The notes under the pieces were generated by a model that was not told the origin of the DNA, made no database searches, and saw only the letters and a list, made by a program, of their open reading frames with translations. 33,541 nt of DNA. Source: Pseudonocardia sp. (GTDB taxonomy: Bacteria; Actinomycetota; Actinomycetes; Mycobacteriales; Pseudonocardiaceae). A program made the translations under genes and the position numbers. This document shows, piece by piece, positions 24,183 to 32,709 of the stretch; the first letter of the stretch is position 1; each line of letters opens with the position of its first letter. Where the stretch lies: the NCBI RefSeq assembly GCF_025465255.1, contig NZ_JAODNI010000207.1, positions 1-33,541 of the forward strand. The letters run 5' to 3'.

Positions 24183-24240
24183 GGTGTCGTCCGCACCCGT
24201 GCGCTTGACCTGATCTAGTCCGCCGGAGGAACCTCACGCC

Positions 24241-25707
24241 GTGCCGAGCCTCTACATCGACGGTTCCTGGACCGCGGGATCCGCCGGATGCGCGCCCGTG
24301 ATCAACCCCTTCGACGCGAGCGTGGTGCAGGAGGTGGACCAGGCCGGGCCGGACGAGGTGGACCGTGCCGTCGCCGCCGCCCGGGCGGCGTTCGACACCG
24401 GCCCGTGGCGCGCCACCTCCGCCGCCGACCGCGGCGCGCTCCTGCGGCGGATCGCGGACCTCCTGATGCGGGACAAGGAGGACATCGCGCACACGGAGAC
24501 CCTGGACACCGGAAAGACGCTGGTCGAGAGCCGAATCGACGTCGACGACGTCGCGGCCGTCTTCCGCTACTACGCGGACCTCGCGGACAAGGACGCCGGC
24601 CGGCTGGTCGACACCGGCCAGGCGAACGTCGTGTCCAGGATCGTGCACGAGCCCGTCGGCGTCTGCGTCCTGATCACCCCCTGGAACTACCCGCTGCTGC
24701 AGCTGTCCTGGAAGGTCGCGCCCGCGCTGGCCGCCGGGAACACCATCGTGATCAAGCCCAGCGAGGTCACCCCGCTCACCACGATCAAGCTCGTGGAGCT
24801 GATGGCCGAGCTGGAGCTCCCGAGCGGCGTGGTCAACCTGCTGCTCGGGGACGGCCGCAGCGTCGGCGCCCCGCTCACCGAGCACCCGGACGTCGACATG
24901 GTGTCGTTCACCGGCGGCCTGAACACCGGGCGGTCGATCATCCGCGCCAGCGCGGAGACCGTGAAGAAGCTCGCCGTGGAGCTCGGCGGCAAGAACGCCA
25001 ACATCGTCTTCGCGGACACGGACTTCGAGACCGTCGTGGACTACGCGCTGCTCGCGGTGTTCCTGCACGGCGGGCAGGTCTGCTCCGCGGGGGCCCGGCT
25101 GCTCGTCGAGGACTCGCTGCACGACCGGCTCGTCGAGGAGATCGGCCGCCGCGCCGAGCTGATCCGGTTGGGCAACGGCCTGGACCCCGGGAGCGAGTCG
25201 GGCCCGCTGGTGTCGGCGGCCCAGCTCGCGAAGATCGAGGACTTCGTGAAGTCGGCGCTCGACGAGGGCGCCCGGCTGGTCGCGGGCGGGCGCCGCCCGG
25301 ACGACCCCGAGCTGCAGAACGGGTACTTCTACCGGCCCACCGTCCTGGCGGACTGCCACCCGGAGATGCGGGTGGTTCGCGAGGAGACCTTCGGGCCCAT
25401 CCTGACCGTCGAGCGGTTCACCACCGAGGAGGAGGCGCTCGCCCTCGGCAACGACACCGAGTACGGGCTGGCGGGCGCGGTCTGGACGAACGACATCGGG
25501 CGCGCGCACCGGGTCGCGAACGGGCTGCGGCACGGCACGATCTGGATCAACGACTTCCACCCCTACGTGCCCGGCGCCGAATGGGGCGGGATGAAGCGGT
25601 CCGGCAACGGCCGCGAGCTCGGGCCCACCGGGCTGGCCGAGTACCAGGAGATCAAGCACATCTGGCAGAACACGGCGCCGGTGCCGTCGCGGTGGTTCAA
25701 GGGCTGA
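24241..25707 (+). CDS. betB: Betaine aldehyde dehydrogenase-type aldehyde dehydrogenase
   Basis: 488 residues from a GTG; GGAGG lies about 11 bases upstream. NAD(P)-dependent ALDH fold with ITPWNYPLLQLSWKVAPALA (Asn149), cofactor-binding KPSEVTPLT, VSFTGGLNTG (the usual GST is GGL here), general base Glu247 in VELGGKN and nucleophile Cys281 in GGQVCSAGARL. The substrate is inferred from the operon with choline oxidase: betaine aldehyde to glycine betaine. CodA can carry out that step itself, so this enzyme may clear leaked aldehyde or act on another aldehyde such as one from a related amino alcohol. First gene of the dehydrogenase-permease-codA operon. Confidence 0.85.
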   Translation: MPSLYIDGSWTAGSAGCAPVINPFDASVVQEVDQAGPDEVDRAVAAARAAFDTGPWRATSAADRGALLRRIADLLMRDKEDIAHTETLDTGKTLVESRIDVDDVAAVFRYYADLADKDAGRLVDTGQANVVSRIVHEPVGVCVLITPWNYPLLQLSWKVAPALAAGNTIVIKPSEVTPLTTIKLVELMAELELPSGVVNLLLGDGRSVGAPLTEHPDVDMVSFTGGLNTGRSIIRASAETVKKLAVELGGKNANIVFADTDFETVVDYALLAVFLHGGQVCSAGARLLVEDSLHDRLVEEIGRRAELIRLGNGLDPGSESGPLVSAAQLAKIEDFVKSALDEGARLVAGGRRPDDPELQNGYFYRPTVLADCHPEMRVVREETFGPILTVERFTTEEEALALGNDTEYGLAGAVWTNDIGRAHRVANGLRHGTIWINDFHPYVPGAEWGGMKRSGNGRELGPTGLAEYQEIKHIWQNTAPVPSRWFKG

Positions 25708-25767
25708 TCGGCCCGGCGCATATGTCATGTTCCCGCTTTCCCTTCCAGCAGGCGGAGGTAGCCGGAG

Positions 25768-27333
25768 ATGAGCAGGACCGAGAACAGCACGGATACGGGT
25801 GAGAGCGAGCACGGGCTCTCGGAGTTCGGGTACAACCAGTCCCTCGAGAGATCCATCGGGAAGTTCGCCAGCTTCGCGGCGGGTGTCAGCTACATCTCGA
25901 TCCTGACGGGCACGTTCCAGCTCTTCTACTTCGGCTTCTCCTTCGGCGGCCCCGCCTACTGGTGGTCCTGGCCGATGGTGTTCGCCGGCCAGCTCATGGT
26001 CGCGCTGAGCTTCGCGGAACTGGCCGCCCGCTACCCGGTCGCCGGATCGGTCTACAACTGGTCCAAACGCCTCGCCGGCCCGACCACGTCCTGGATGGCC
26101 GGCTGGATGATGCTGATCGCCTCGATCGTCAGCATCTCGGCCACGGCGCTCGCCTACCAGATCACGCTGCCGCAGATCTGGTCCGGCCTACAGCTCGTCG
26201 GCGACGGCAGCGGCGAGTACGACTTCGCGGTCAACGCGGTCATCCTCGGAACCGTGCTCATCGCGTTCACCACGGTGATCAACGCCCTCGGGGTCAAGCT
26301 GATGGCCCGGATCAACAGCACCGGCGTGTTCATCGAGCTGATCGCCGCGGTGGTGATCGTCGTGCTGCTGGCGATCAACATCAACAACCCGCCGACCGTC
26401 TTGTTCGACACGCAGGACAAGGGCGCGGGGATGTCGCTCGGCTACTTCGGCGCCTTCCTGATCGCGGCGCTCGCGTCCGCCTACGTCATGTACGGCTTCG
26501 ACACGGCGGCCTCGCTCGGCGAGGAGACGGTCGATCCCCGGCGCACCGCGCCGAGGGCCATCCTGCGCGCGATCGTGGCCTCGTTCGTGCTGGGCGGACT
26601 GATCCTGATGTTCGGCATCCTCGCCGCACCCGACCTCGCCGACCCGAGGATCGGGGAGAAGGACGGCGGGTTGCAGTACATCGTCCTGCTGGTGCTCGGG
26701 GGCACGCTCGGCAAGGTGGTGCTGGTCTGCATCGCCATCGCCATCACGGTGTGCGTGCTCGCGGTGCACACCGCGGCGATCCGGATGATGTTCGCGATGG
26801 CCAGGGACAACGCGCTGCCCGCCGGGGCGACGCTGGCGAAGATCGACCCGAGACACAAGACCCCGATCGTGCCCGCCGTGCTGATCGGTGCGGTCGCGGT
26901 TCTGATCCTGGTGGTCAACATCCGCACGCCGGAGATCTTCACGGCGGTCACCAGCGTCGCGATCATCATGGTCTACCTGGCGTACCTGCTGGTCACCCTG
27001 CCCATGCTGATCAGCAGGCTGCGTGGCAGGTGGCCGGTCCCGGACACGAGCGGCAGGCGCTACTTCTCGCTGGGCCGGTGGGGTCTGCCGGTCAACGTGC
27101 TCGCGGTGCTGTGGGGATCGCTGATGGCGCTCAACCTCGCCTGGCCCCGCTCGGAGGTCTACGGGGACGGCCCCTGGTACCTGCGGTGGATCGCCTTCGT
27201 CTTCGTCGGGATCGTCGCGCTGGCGGGCCTGCTGTGGTACCGGTTGCGCGGGCGGCACCACGTCGGCGTCCTGCCGGAGCACATGGCCGAGGCGCTCGCC
27301 GTCGATCCCACCGTCCCCCGGGAGCACACGTGA
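25768..27333 (+). CDS. APC-superfamily permease, probable choline (or related amine) importer
   Basis: 521 residues. About 12 transmembrane segments, for example SYISILTGTFQLFYFGFSFG, WSWPMVFAGQLMVALSFAEL, and the family motif ARYPVAGSVYNWSKRLAGP. This is the amino acid-polyamine-organocation type close to the ACT group, which includes fungal choline and GABA permeases. The start has GGAGGT 8 bases upstream. The stop overlaps the codA start (GTGA), so import and oxidation are co-translated. Choline is the best substrate guess, from context. Ethanolamine or other amines are alternatives. Confidence 0.85.
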   Translation: MSRTENSTDTGESEHGLSEFGYNQSLERSIGKFASFAAGVSYISILTGTFQLFYFGFSFGGPAYWWSWPMVFAGQLMVALSFAELAARYPVAGSVYNWSKRLAGPTTSWMAGWMMLIASIVSISATALAYQITLPQIWSGLQLVGDGSGEYDFAVNAVILGTVLIAFTTVINALGVKLMARINSTGVFIELIAAVVIVVLLAININNPPTVLFDTQDKGAGMSLGYFGAFLIAALASAYVMYGFDTAASLGEETVDPRRTAPRAILRAIVASFVLGGLILMFGILAAPDLADPRIGEKDGGLQYIVLLVLGGTLGKVVLVCIAIAITVCVLAVHTAAIRMMFAMARDNALPAGATLAKIDPRHKTPIVPAVLIGAVAVLILVVNIRTPEIFTAVTSVAIIMVYLAYLLVTLPMLISRLRGRWPVPDTSGRRYFSLGRWGLPVNVLAVLWGSLMALNLAWPRSEVYGDGPWYLRWIAFVFVGIVALAGLLWYRLRGRHHVGVLPEHMAEALAVDPTVPREHT

Positions 27334-28892
27334 CCGAGGCGATCTTCGACTACGTCGTCGTCGGCGGCGGGTCGGCCGGCTGCGCGCTGGCCGCCCGGCT
27401 GTCCGAGGACCCGGCCGTGACCGTGTGCCTGCTGGAGGCCGGCCCGTCCGACGTGGGGGACCCGGCGATCCTGCGGCTCGAGGACTGGATGGAGCTCCTC
27501 GACTCCGGCTACGACTGGGACTACCTCGTCGAACCGCAGGAGCGCGGCAACAGCTTCCTGCGCCACGCCCGCGCGAAGGTCCTCGGCGGCTGCTCCTCGC
27601 ACAACTCGTGCATCGCGTTCTGGACCCCGCGCGAGGACCTCGACGAGTGGGCGGCGCAGGGCTGCGCCGGCTGGAGCGCCGACGAGTGCTGGCCGCTCAT
27701 CCGACGGCTGGAGACCAACGACGGACCGTGGGAGGGCCATGGTCGCTCCGGCCCGGTGAACCTGCGCCAGATCCCGCCCGACGACCCCTGCGGGGTGGCG
27801 GTGCTGGAGGCGGCCGCCGGCCTGGGCCTGCCGACCGTGCGGTTCAACGAGGGCGTCACGATCGTCGAGGGTGCCGGGTTCTTCCAGATCAACGCCTCAC
27901 CGGACAACGTCCGGATGTCGTCGTCGCACGCCTACCTGCACCCGATCCTGGGGACCCGGCACAACCTGGAGATCCGCACCGCGGCGTGGGCCTCGCGCGT
28001 GCTCTTCGACGCGGACCGGACGGCGACCGGTGTCGAGTACCAGGAGGGGATCGGGCCGGGCCGGATGCGGGTGGACGCGCGCCGCGAGGTCGTCCTCTCC
28101 GCCGGCGCCATCGACAGTCCGAAGCTGCTGATGCTCTCCGGCATCGGCCCGGCCGAGCACCTGCGGGAGTTCGGGATCGACGTCCTGGTCGACGCCCCCG
28201 GCGTCGGCTCCAACCTCGACGACCATGTCGAGGGCCTCGTGATGTGGGAGGCCGCGCGGCCGATGGTCGACCACTCGACGCAGTGGTGGGAGATCGGGCT
28301 GTTCAGCCGGACGACCCCGGACCTCGACCGGCCGGACCTGATGATGCACTACGGCTCGGTGCCCTTCGACCTGAACACGGTGCGCTGGGGCTACCCGACC
28401 ACGGACAACGGCTTCTGCCTGACACCGAACGTGACCCGCGGACGCTCGCGGGGCACCGTGCGGCTGCGCAGCCGGGACTTCCGGGACCGGGCCAAGGTCG
28501 ACCCGCGCTACTTCACCGACCCCGAGGATCACGACATGGGCGTGATGCTCGCCGGGGTCAAGCTCGCCCGGAGGATCGGCGAGCAGCCCGCGCTGAAGGA
28601 CTGGATCGCCCGCGAGCTCGCCCCGGGACCCGACGCGGTGACCGACGACGAGCTGATCGACTACATCCTCAAGACCCACAACACCGTCTACCACCCGGCG
28701 TGCACGGTGAAGATGGGCCCGGCGACGGACCCGGGGGCCCCGCTGGACCCGCAGCTGCGGGTCCGGGGGGTCGAGGGGCTACGGGTCGCGGACGCGTCCG
28801 TGCTGCCGTTCCTGCCCGCGATCAACCCGAACATCACCACGATGATGGTCGGCGAGAAGTGCGCGGACATGATGAAGGCCGAGGCTCCCTAG
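27330..28892 (+). CDS. codA: Choline oxidase (GMC flavoprotein)
   Basis: 520 residues. Oxidises choline via betaine aldehyde to glycine betaine, with oxygen reduced to hydrogen peroxide. FAD fold FDYVVVGGGSAGCALAARLS. All residues studied in Arthrobacter choline oxidase have counterparts: His91 (covalent FAD, in GGCSSHNSCIAFW), Ser93, Glu301 in DDHVEGLV, His340 in LMMHYGSVPFD, Val453 and His455 in NTVYHPACTV, Asn499 in INPNITTMM. The long stretches of identity to that enzyme make the call firm. The GTG start overlaps the permease stop as GTGA. Peroxide must be removed by a catalase encoded elsewhere. Confidence 0.95.
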   Translation: MTEAIFDYVVVGGGSAGCALAARLSEDPAVTVCLLEAGPSDVGDPAILRLEDWMELLDSGYDWDYLVEPQERGNSFLRHARAKVLGGCSSHNSCIAFWTPREDLDEWAAQGCAGWSADECWPLIRRLETNDGPWEGHGRSGPVNLRQIPPDDPCGVAVLEAAAGLGLPTVRFNEGVTIVEGAGFFQINASPDNVRMSSSHAYLHPILGTRHNLEIRTAAWASRVLFDADRTATGVEYQEGIGPGRMRVDARREVVLSAGAIDSPKLLMLSGIGPAEHLREFGIDVLVDAPGVGSNLDDHVEGLVMWEAARPMVDHSTQWWEIGLFSRTTPDLDRPDLMMHYGSVPFDLNTVRWGYPTTDNGFCLTPNVTRGRSRGTVRLRSRDFRDRAKVDPRYFTDPEDHDMGVMLAGVKLARRIGEQPALKDWIARELAPGPDAVTDDELIDYILKTHNTVYHPACTVKMGPATDPGAPLDPQLRVRGVEGLRVADASVLPFLPAINPNITTMMVGEKCADMMKAEAP

Positions 28893-28901
28893 GCCGGCCT
28901 A
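28890..28901. repeat. 12-bp perfect palindrome joining two convergent stop codons
   Basis: TAGGCCGGCCTA: the first three bases are the codA stop (TAG) and the last three, read on the other strand, are the stop of the TRIC-like gene. It is too short to be a convincing terminator alone. Confidence 0.6.
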
Positions 28902-29498
28902 CGACCTGGGGATCGGCGCGTTCCAGCCTCGCCAGAGCGCGACGACCCGCAGGCCCGCGACCACCGCCGCGGCCACCAGGGTGACGGCCACGGGGGTGAT
29001 CCCGAGCCGCGTCCCGATCACCACGAGCGTGGCGCCGACGAGCGCCGCGATCGCGTAGATCTCTCGCCGCAGGACCTGCGGGATCTCGTTGAGCAGCACG
29101 TCCCGCAGCACACCCCCGCCGACCCCGGTGATCACGCCGACGATCGCGGACGTGATTCCCGGGGCGCCCGTGGCGAGGCCCGTCGAGGTCGCGGTGGTCA
29201 CGAACAGGGCCAGGCCCAGGGCGTCGGCGAGCTGGGTGCCGCGGCGCAGCCGGGCGACCGCGGGATGGAACCGGAACACCACCAGCGCGACGACGACCGG
29301 GGTCACCAGGTACTGCCAGTGCCGCAACGTGGTGGGCGGGTCGATGCCGAGCAGCAGGTCCCGCACCACTCCGCCACCCAGGGCCGTCACGCAGGCCAGG
29401 ACGAGGACGCCGAACACGTCGAGGCGGGCGTACACGGCCGCGAGCGCCCCGGAGACGGCGAAGACGGCGACCCCGATCAGGTCCAGGACGACGAGCAT
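28899..29498 (-). CDS. TRIC/UPF0126-type cation channel
   Basis: 199 residues. Two repeats of the UPF0126 glycine motif: ALGGGVVRDLLLGIDPP and GVGGGVLRDVLLNEIPQVLR, within about seven transmembrane segments (LDLIGVAVFAVSGALAAVYA, YLVTPVVVALVVF and others). Prokaryotic TRIC proteins are trimeric potassium-permeable channels in the inner membrane. The ATG at 29498 gives the normal family length of about 200; a GTG at 29570 would add 24 polar residues. Neither start has a strong ribosome binding site. It converges tightly on codA and is probably an independent unit. Confidence 0.88.
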   Translation of the reverse strand: MLVVLDLIGVAVFAVSGALAAVYARLDVFGVLVLACVTALGGGVVRDLLLGIDPPTTLRHWQYLVTPVVVALVVFRFHPAVARLRRGTQLADALGLALFVTTATSTGLATGAPGITSAIVGVITGVGGGVLRDVLLNEIPQVLRREIYAIAALVGATLVVIGTRLGITPVAVTLVAAAVVAGLRVVALWRGWNAPIPRS

Positions 29499-29597
29499 CC
29501 GCGCACGATCCCATGCTCGCGTCCCGGAGGCTCCGCTCGCGTCCGGACCCGTGCGGAGCCGCCGGAACACGAGCGTCAGGTCACAGGCTCAGCGCGT

Positions 29598-30455
29598 TCA
29601 GCGAGCGCGGCCGGTTGAGTGCGGGGTGTCCGACCGCCCTCCGACGACGGCCCGCCGGACAAGACGTCCGTGTCGCGCTGATCGCACCAACGCCGCGGGC
29701 AGCACCCGCGCCGCCTCGACGAGGCTCGGGCCGTACCAGGTGAGGAGCCGCCCGCTGACGAGCACGGCGGGGGCGTCCGGGAACGCCTCGGGCCCGTCGT
29801 CCGCCGTGAACAGGTAGGGCTCGTCCGGGAGGACCGCGAGGTCGTGCTCCGGGAGGTCCTTCGGGTCGATCCTCGGGTAGCGCTCGGGGTCGTCGGCGAG
29901 CACGTTGTCGACGCCGAGCCGGTGCAGGACCGCGCCGGTGAAGGTGTCCGAGCCCACGGCCATCCAGGGCTTCCGCCAGATCGGCACGACCGCGCGCCGC
30001 CGGGGTTCGAGGGGCGTGACGGCGGCCCAGGCGTCCCGTGCCTCGCGGAGCCAGCCGGGCTCGGCGAGCCCGCAGGCGTCGAGCATCCGTCCCAGGGACG
30101 CCACGGCGCCGTCGACGGTCCGGATGTCCGTCACGTACACGGCGACGCCGGCCGCACGCAGGGCGTCCAGATCGGGGAGCCGGTTCTCCTCCTGGTTGGC
30201 CAGGACGAGGTCCGGCGCCAGCTCCAGGATCGCGGCGACGTCCGGGTTCTTGGTGCCCCGGATCCGGGCGACGTCCAGGTCCGCAGGGTGCGTGCACCAG
30301 TCCGTCGCCCCGACGAGAAGCCCCGGCCCCGTCGCCGCGACCGCCTCGGTGAGCGACGGGACGAGCGACACCACCCGCCGCACCTCGGCGGGCACCCGTA
30401 CGGTGCGGCCCTCGTCGTCCGTGACCTCCCTGACCCCTGCGACCTCCCTGATCAT
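29598..30455 (-). CDS. Cytosolic BtuF-like helical-backbone metal/B12-binding protein
   Basis: 285 residues. Periplasmic-binding-protein fold of the BtuF/FecB type: RRVVSLVPSLTEAVAATGPG, VGATDWCTHPADL, GTKNPDVAAILELAPDLVLA, NQEENRLPDLDALRAAGV and SDTFTGAVLHRLGVDNVLAD. It has no signal peptide or lipobox, so unlike transporter receptors it should stay in the cytoplasm. Members of this cytosolic group are called cobalamin-binding proteins, but their role is poorly known. The ATG overlaps the LysR stop (ATGA), so it is translated with that regulator. The last 25 residues are basic and unlike the family. Confidence 0.8.
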   Translation of the reverse strand: MIREVAGVREVTDDEGRTVRVPAEVRRVVSLVPSLTEAVAATGPGLLVGATDWCTHPADLDVARIRGTKNPDVAAILELAPDLVLANQEENRLPDLDALRAAGVAVYVTDIRTVDGAVASLGRMLDACGLAEPGWLREARDAWAAVTPLEPRRRAVVPIWRKPWMAVGSDTFTGAVLHRLGVDNVLADDPERYPRIDPKDLPEHDLAVLPDEPYLFTADDGPEAFPDAPAVLVSGRLLTWYGPSLVEAARVLPAALVRSARHGRLVRRAVVGGRSDTPHSTGRAR

Positions 30456-31411
30456 GGCGTCACCCTATCCGCGAAGAGCGGCCGGCGACGGCGTCGCACG
30501 AAGTCCCGCAACGCCCGCGTGGGCGCGCTCGCCGCCCGGTTGCGGGCCCAGACCAGCCCGATCACGCGGCTGGTCCGCGGGGTGCTCACCGGCAGCTCGA
30601 CGACGCCCGGCGGCGGCTCCCGGTGCGACACCGGCAGCAGCGCCACCCCCAGCCCGGCCCCGACGAACCCCCTCAACGTCGCCGTGTCCCCGCCCTCGAA
30701 CGCGAGCCGCGGGGTGAACCCCGCCTCCCGGCACCAGGCGTCGACGGTGCCGCGCAGCCCGTAGCCCGGCAGGAACCCGACGAACGCCTCGCCCGCGGCG
30801 TCGGCGAGCGGCAGCCCGTCCACCCGGTCCGCCAGCGGATGCCCGGCCGGGACCGCGAGCCGGAGCTCCTCCTCGCCGAGCGCGTGCGCGGCGAGCGCGG
30901 CCTCGTCCGGGAGGGGAGAGGTCAGCGCGAGATCCGCCTCGCCGGAACGCACCCGAGCCAGCAGCACGCTGTGCGCGTCCTGGATGAGGTCGAAGCGGAT
31001 GCCTGGATGGCGGCCGCGGAACTCGCTGAGCAGGTGCGGGACGACGTCGGTGCCGAGCGTGGGCAGGAACGCGAGGCTGATCCGCCCGCGCAGCCGGTCC
31101 GCGTCCCCGGCCAGGTCCCGCGCCCCGGTGGCGAGCTCGGCGAGGGAGCGCTCGGTGGCGCGCAGCAGGGTGCGGCCCTCGCGGGTGAGCCGCAACGACC
31201 GGCCGGCCCGGACGAACAGCGCCACGCCGAGCTCCTCCTCGAGCCTGGCGATGCCGCGGCTCAGCGTGGACTGTGGCACCCCCAGCTCGTCCGCCGCCCG
31301 GGTCATGTGTTCGGCCCGGCCGACGGCGGCGAACCAGCGCAGCCGGGGAGCGAGCGCGGCCAGCACGGTCGTTTCATCCACATCTGCATCATGCCGAACA
31401 AGCTCATGCAT
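30452..31411 (-). CDS. LysR-family transcriptional regulator (YnfL-like position)
   Basis: About 319 residues. N-terminal LysR helix-turn-helix (RLRWFAAVGRAEHMTRAADE, LGVPQSTLSRGIARLEEELG) and a C-terminal substrate-binding domain (GRISLAFLPTLGTDVVPHLL, GYGLRGTVDAWCREAGFTPR). It is divergent from a YnfM-like MFS gene, the arrangement of ynfL-ynfM, so it probably controls that exporter. The start is uncertain: ATGs at 31420 and 31411 lie inside an inverted repeat, and a GTG at 31381 would put the operator upstream of the gene. None has a clear ribosome binding site. It is coupled to the BtuF-like gene downstream. Confidence 0.88.
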   Translation of the reverse strand: MHELVRHDADVDETTVLAALAPRLRWFAAVGRAEHMTRAADELGVPQSTLSRGIARLEEELGVALFVRAGRSLRLTREGRTLLRATERSLAELATGARDLAGDADRLRGRISLAFLPTLGTDVVPHLLSEFRGRHPGIRFDLIQDAHSVLLARVRSGEADLALTSPLPDEAALAAHALGEEELRLAVPAGHPLADRVDGLPLADAAGEAFVGFLPGYGLRGTVDAWCREAGFTPRLAFEGGDTATLRGFVGAGLGVALLPVSHREPPPGVVELPVSTPRTSRVIGLVWARNRAASAPTRALRDFVRRRRRPLFADRVTP

Positions 31412-31421
31412 TGGACGCATG
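31405..31421. promoter_or_regulatory. LysR-type operator candidate (T-N11-A) between LysR and MFS genes
   Basis: CATGC-ATTGGAC-GCATG is a 5-bp dyad with a 7-base spacer and fits the LysR consensus T-N11-A (TGC-N7-GCA). It lies in the very short divergent region, 28 bases before the MFS ATG. Confidence 0.5.
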
Positions 31422-31448
31422 GAACATCGGCTCGTACGGTCGTTGGCG

Positions 31449-32708
31449 ATGACAACGACCTCGCCGGCTCCCGTCGCCACCGCCCCGTCCGGCCACGAGC
31501 GCGGCAGCCCCGGCTACCGCCGCCTCGGCGCGGCGCTGTGGTGTGCCGGCCTGGCGACGTTCGTGCTGGTCTACGCCGCGCAGGGACTGCTCCCCGCGCT
31601 GGCCGACGAGTTCGGTGTCTCGTCGTCGACGTCGAGCCTCGCGCTGTCCGCGACCACCGGGATGCTCGCGCTGGCCATCGTGCCGCTGTCCGCCGTCGCG
31701 GAGTCCTGGGGCCGCGCGCGGGTGATGACCGTCGCGCTCGCGGCGTCCGCCGTGCTCGGTCTGCTCGCCCCGCTGGCGCCCACGTTCTGGCTGCTGGTCG
31801 TCCTCCGCGGGCTGCAGGGCGTCGCGCTCGCCGCGCTCCCGGCGCTGGCCATGTCGCACGTGACGCGCGAGGTGAACCCGCGCTGGCTCGGTGGCGCGGT
31901 CGGCATGCTGATCGCGGGCAACACCCTCGGCGGCATGTCCGGACGGCTGATCGCCGGGCTGGTCGCGGACCTCGGCGGCTGGCGGGCCGGCCTGTTCGTG
32001 ATCGGACTGGTCTCGATGCTCTGCACCGTCGCCTTCCGGCTGCTCCTGCCGCCGTCGGTCGCCCCGGACCCGCCGAAGGTCCGCGTGCGGGAGCTCGGTG
32101 GGCCGATCCGGCGGCACCTGCGGGACCCGGGCCTGCTGTGCCTGTTCGGCATCGGTTTCCTGTTGATGGCGGCATTCGTGACGGTCTACAACTACCTCGG
32201 CTTCCGACTACTGCGCGAGCCCTTCGCGCTGGCCCCGGCGCTGGTCGGGTTGATCTTCCTGGGCTACCTGGCCGGCACCTGGGCGTCGACGACGGCGGGT
32301 CGGCTCGGGGACCGCTACGGCCGGCGGACCGTGCTCTGGATCGGCGAGGCGGTCGCCCTGGCCGGCGCATGGATCACGCTGCCGGACTGGCTGCCGAGCG
32401 TGCTCGTCGGGCTGGTGCTGGTGACCGTCGGGTTCTTCGCCGGGCACTCGGTGGCCAGCAGCTTCGTCGGGCGGCGCTCGTCCATGCTGCCGGGCGGGTC
32501 GCCGGGCCTGGCGTCGTCGCTGTACCTGTTCGGCTACTACGCGGGCAGCAGCATCGGCGGGTCCGTCGGCGGGGTCGCCTACGACCTGGGTGGCTGGCCC
32601 GGGCTCGTCGGCTACATCAGCGTGCTGCTGCTCGGGGCCCTCGGCCTCGCGCTGGCGCTCCGCCGGATCCCGACGCCTCAGACCGCGGCCCTCACCGCCA
32701 CCCCGTGA
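31449..32708 (+). CDS. MFS transporter, YnfM-like
   Basis: 419 residues. Twelve transmembrane segments in two halves. The first half has CAGLATFVLVYAAQGLLPAL, LALSATTGMLALAIVPLSAV, WGRARVMTVAL and FWLLVVLRGLQGVALAALPA; the second has GRLGDRYGRRTVLWIGEAVA. The YnfM wording VSSSTSSLALSATTGMLALA and the divergent LysR gene support the assignment. YnfM-type proteins are exporters of arabinose/drug-like compounds with poorly known natural substrates. ATG 31449 is preferred; an in-frame ATG at 31419 lies in the dyad. A strong hairpin follows the stop. Confidence 0.9.
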   Translation: MTTTSPAPVATAPSGHERGSPGYRRLGAALWCAGLATFVLVYAAQGLLPALADEFGVSSSTSSLALSATTGMLALAIVPLSAVAESWGRARVMTVALAASAVLGLLAPLAPTFWLLVVLRGLQGVALAALPALAMSHVTREVNPRWLGGAVGMLIAGNTLGGMSGRLIAGLVADLGGWRAGLFVIGLVSMLCTVAFRLLLPPSVAPDPPKVRVRELGGPIRRHLRDPGLLCLFGIGFLLMAAFVTVYNYLGFRLLREPFALAPALVGLIFLGYLAGTWASTTAGRLGDRYGRRTVLWIGEAVALAGAWITLPDWLPSVLVGLVLVTVGFFAGHSVASSFVGRRSSMLPGGSPGLASSLYLFGYYAGSSIGGSVGGVAYDLGGWPGLVGYISVLLLGALGLALALRRIPTPQTAALTATP

Positions 32709-32709
32709 C

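Noticed and set aside
24178..25812. Minus-strand open frame of over 500 codons opposite the aldehyde dehydrogenase
   Set aside because: Its translation has no family features, while the plus strand encodes an ALDH with intact catalytic residues.
25962..27329. Upstream extension of the codA frame through the permease gene
   Set aside because: The permease frame is clearly coding, and the codA GTG at 27330 with the GTGA overlap matches the family start.
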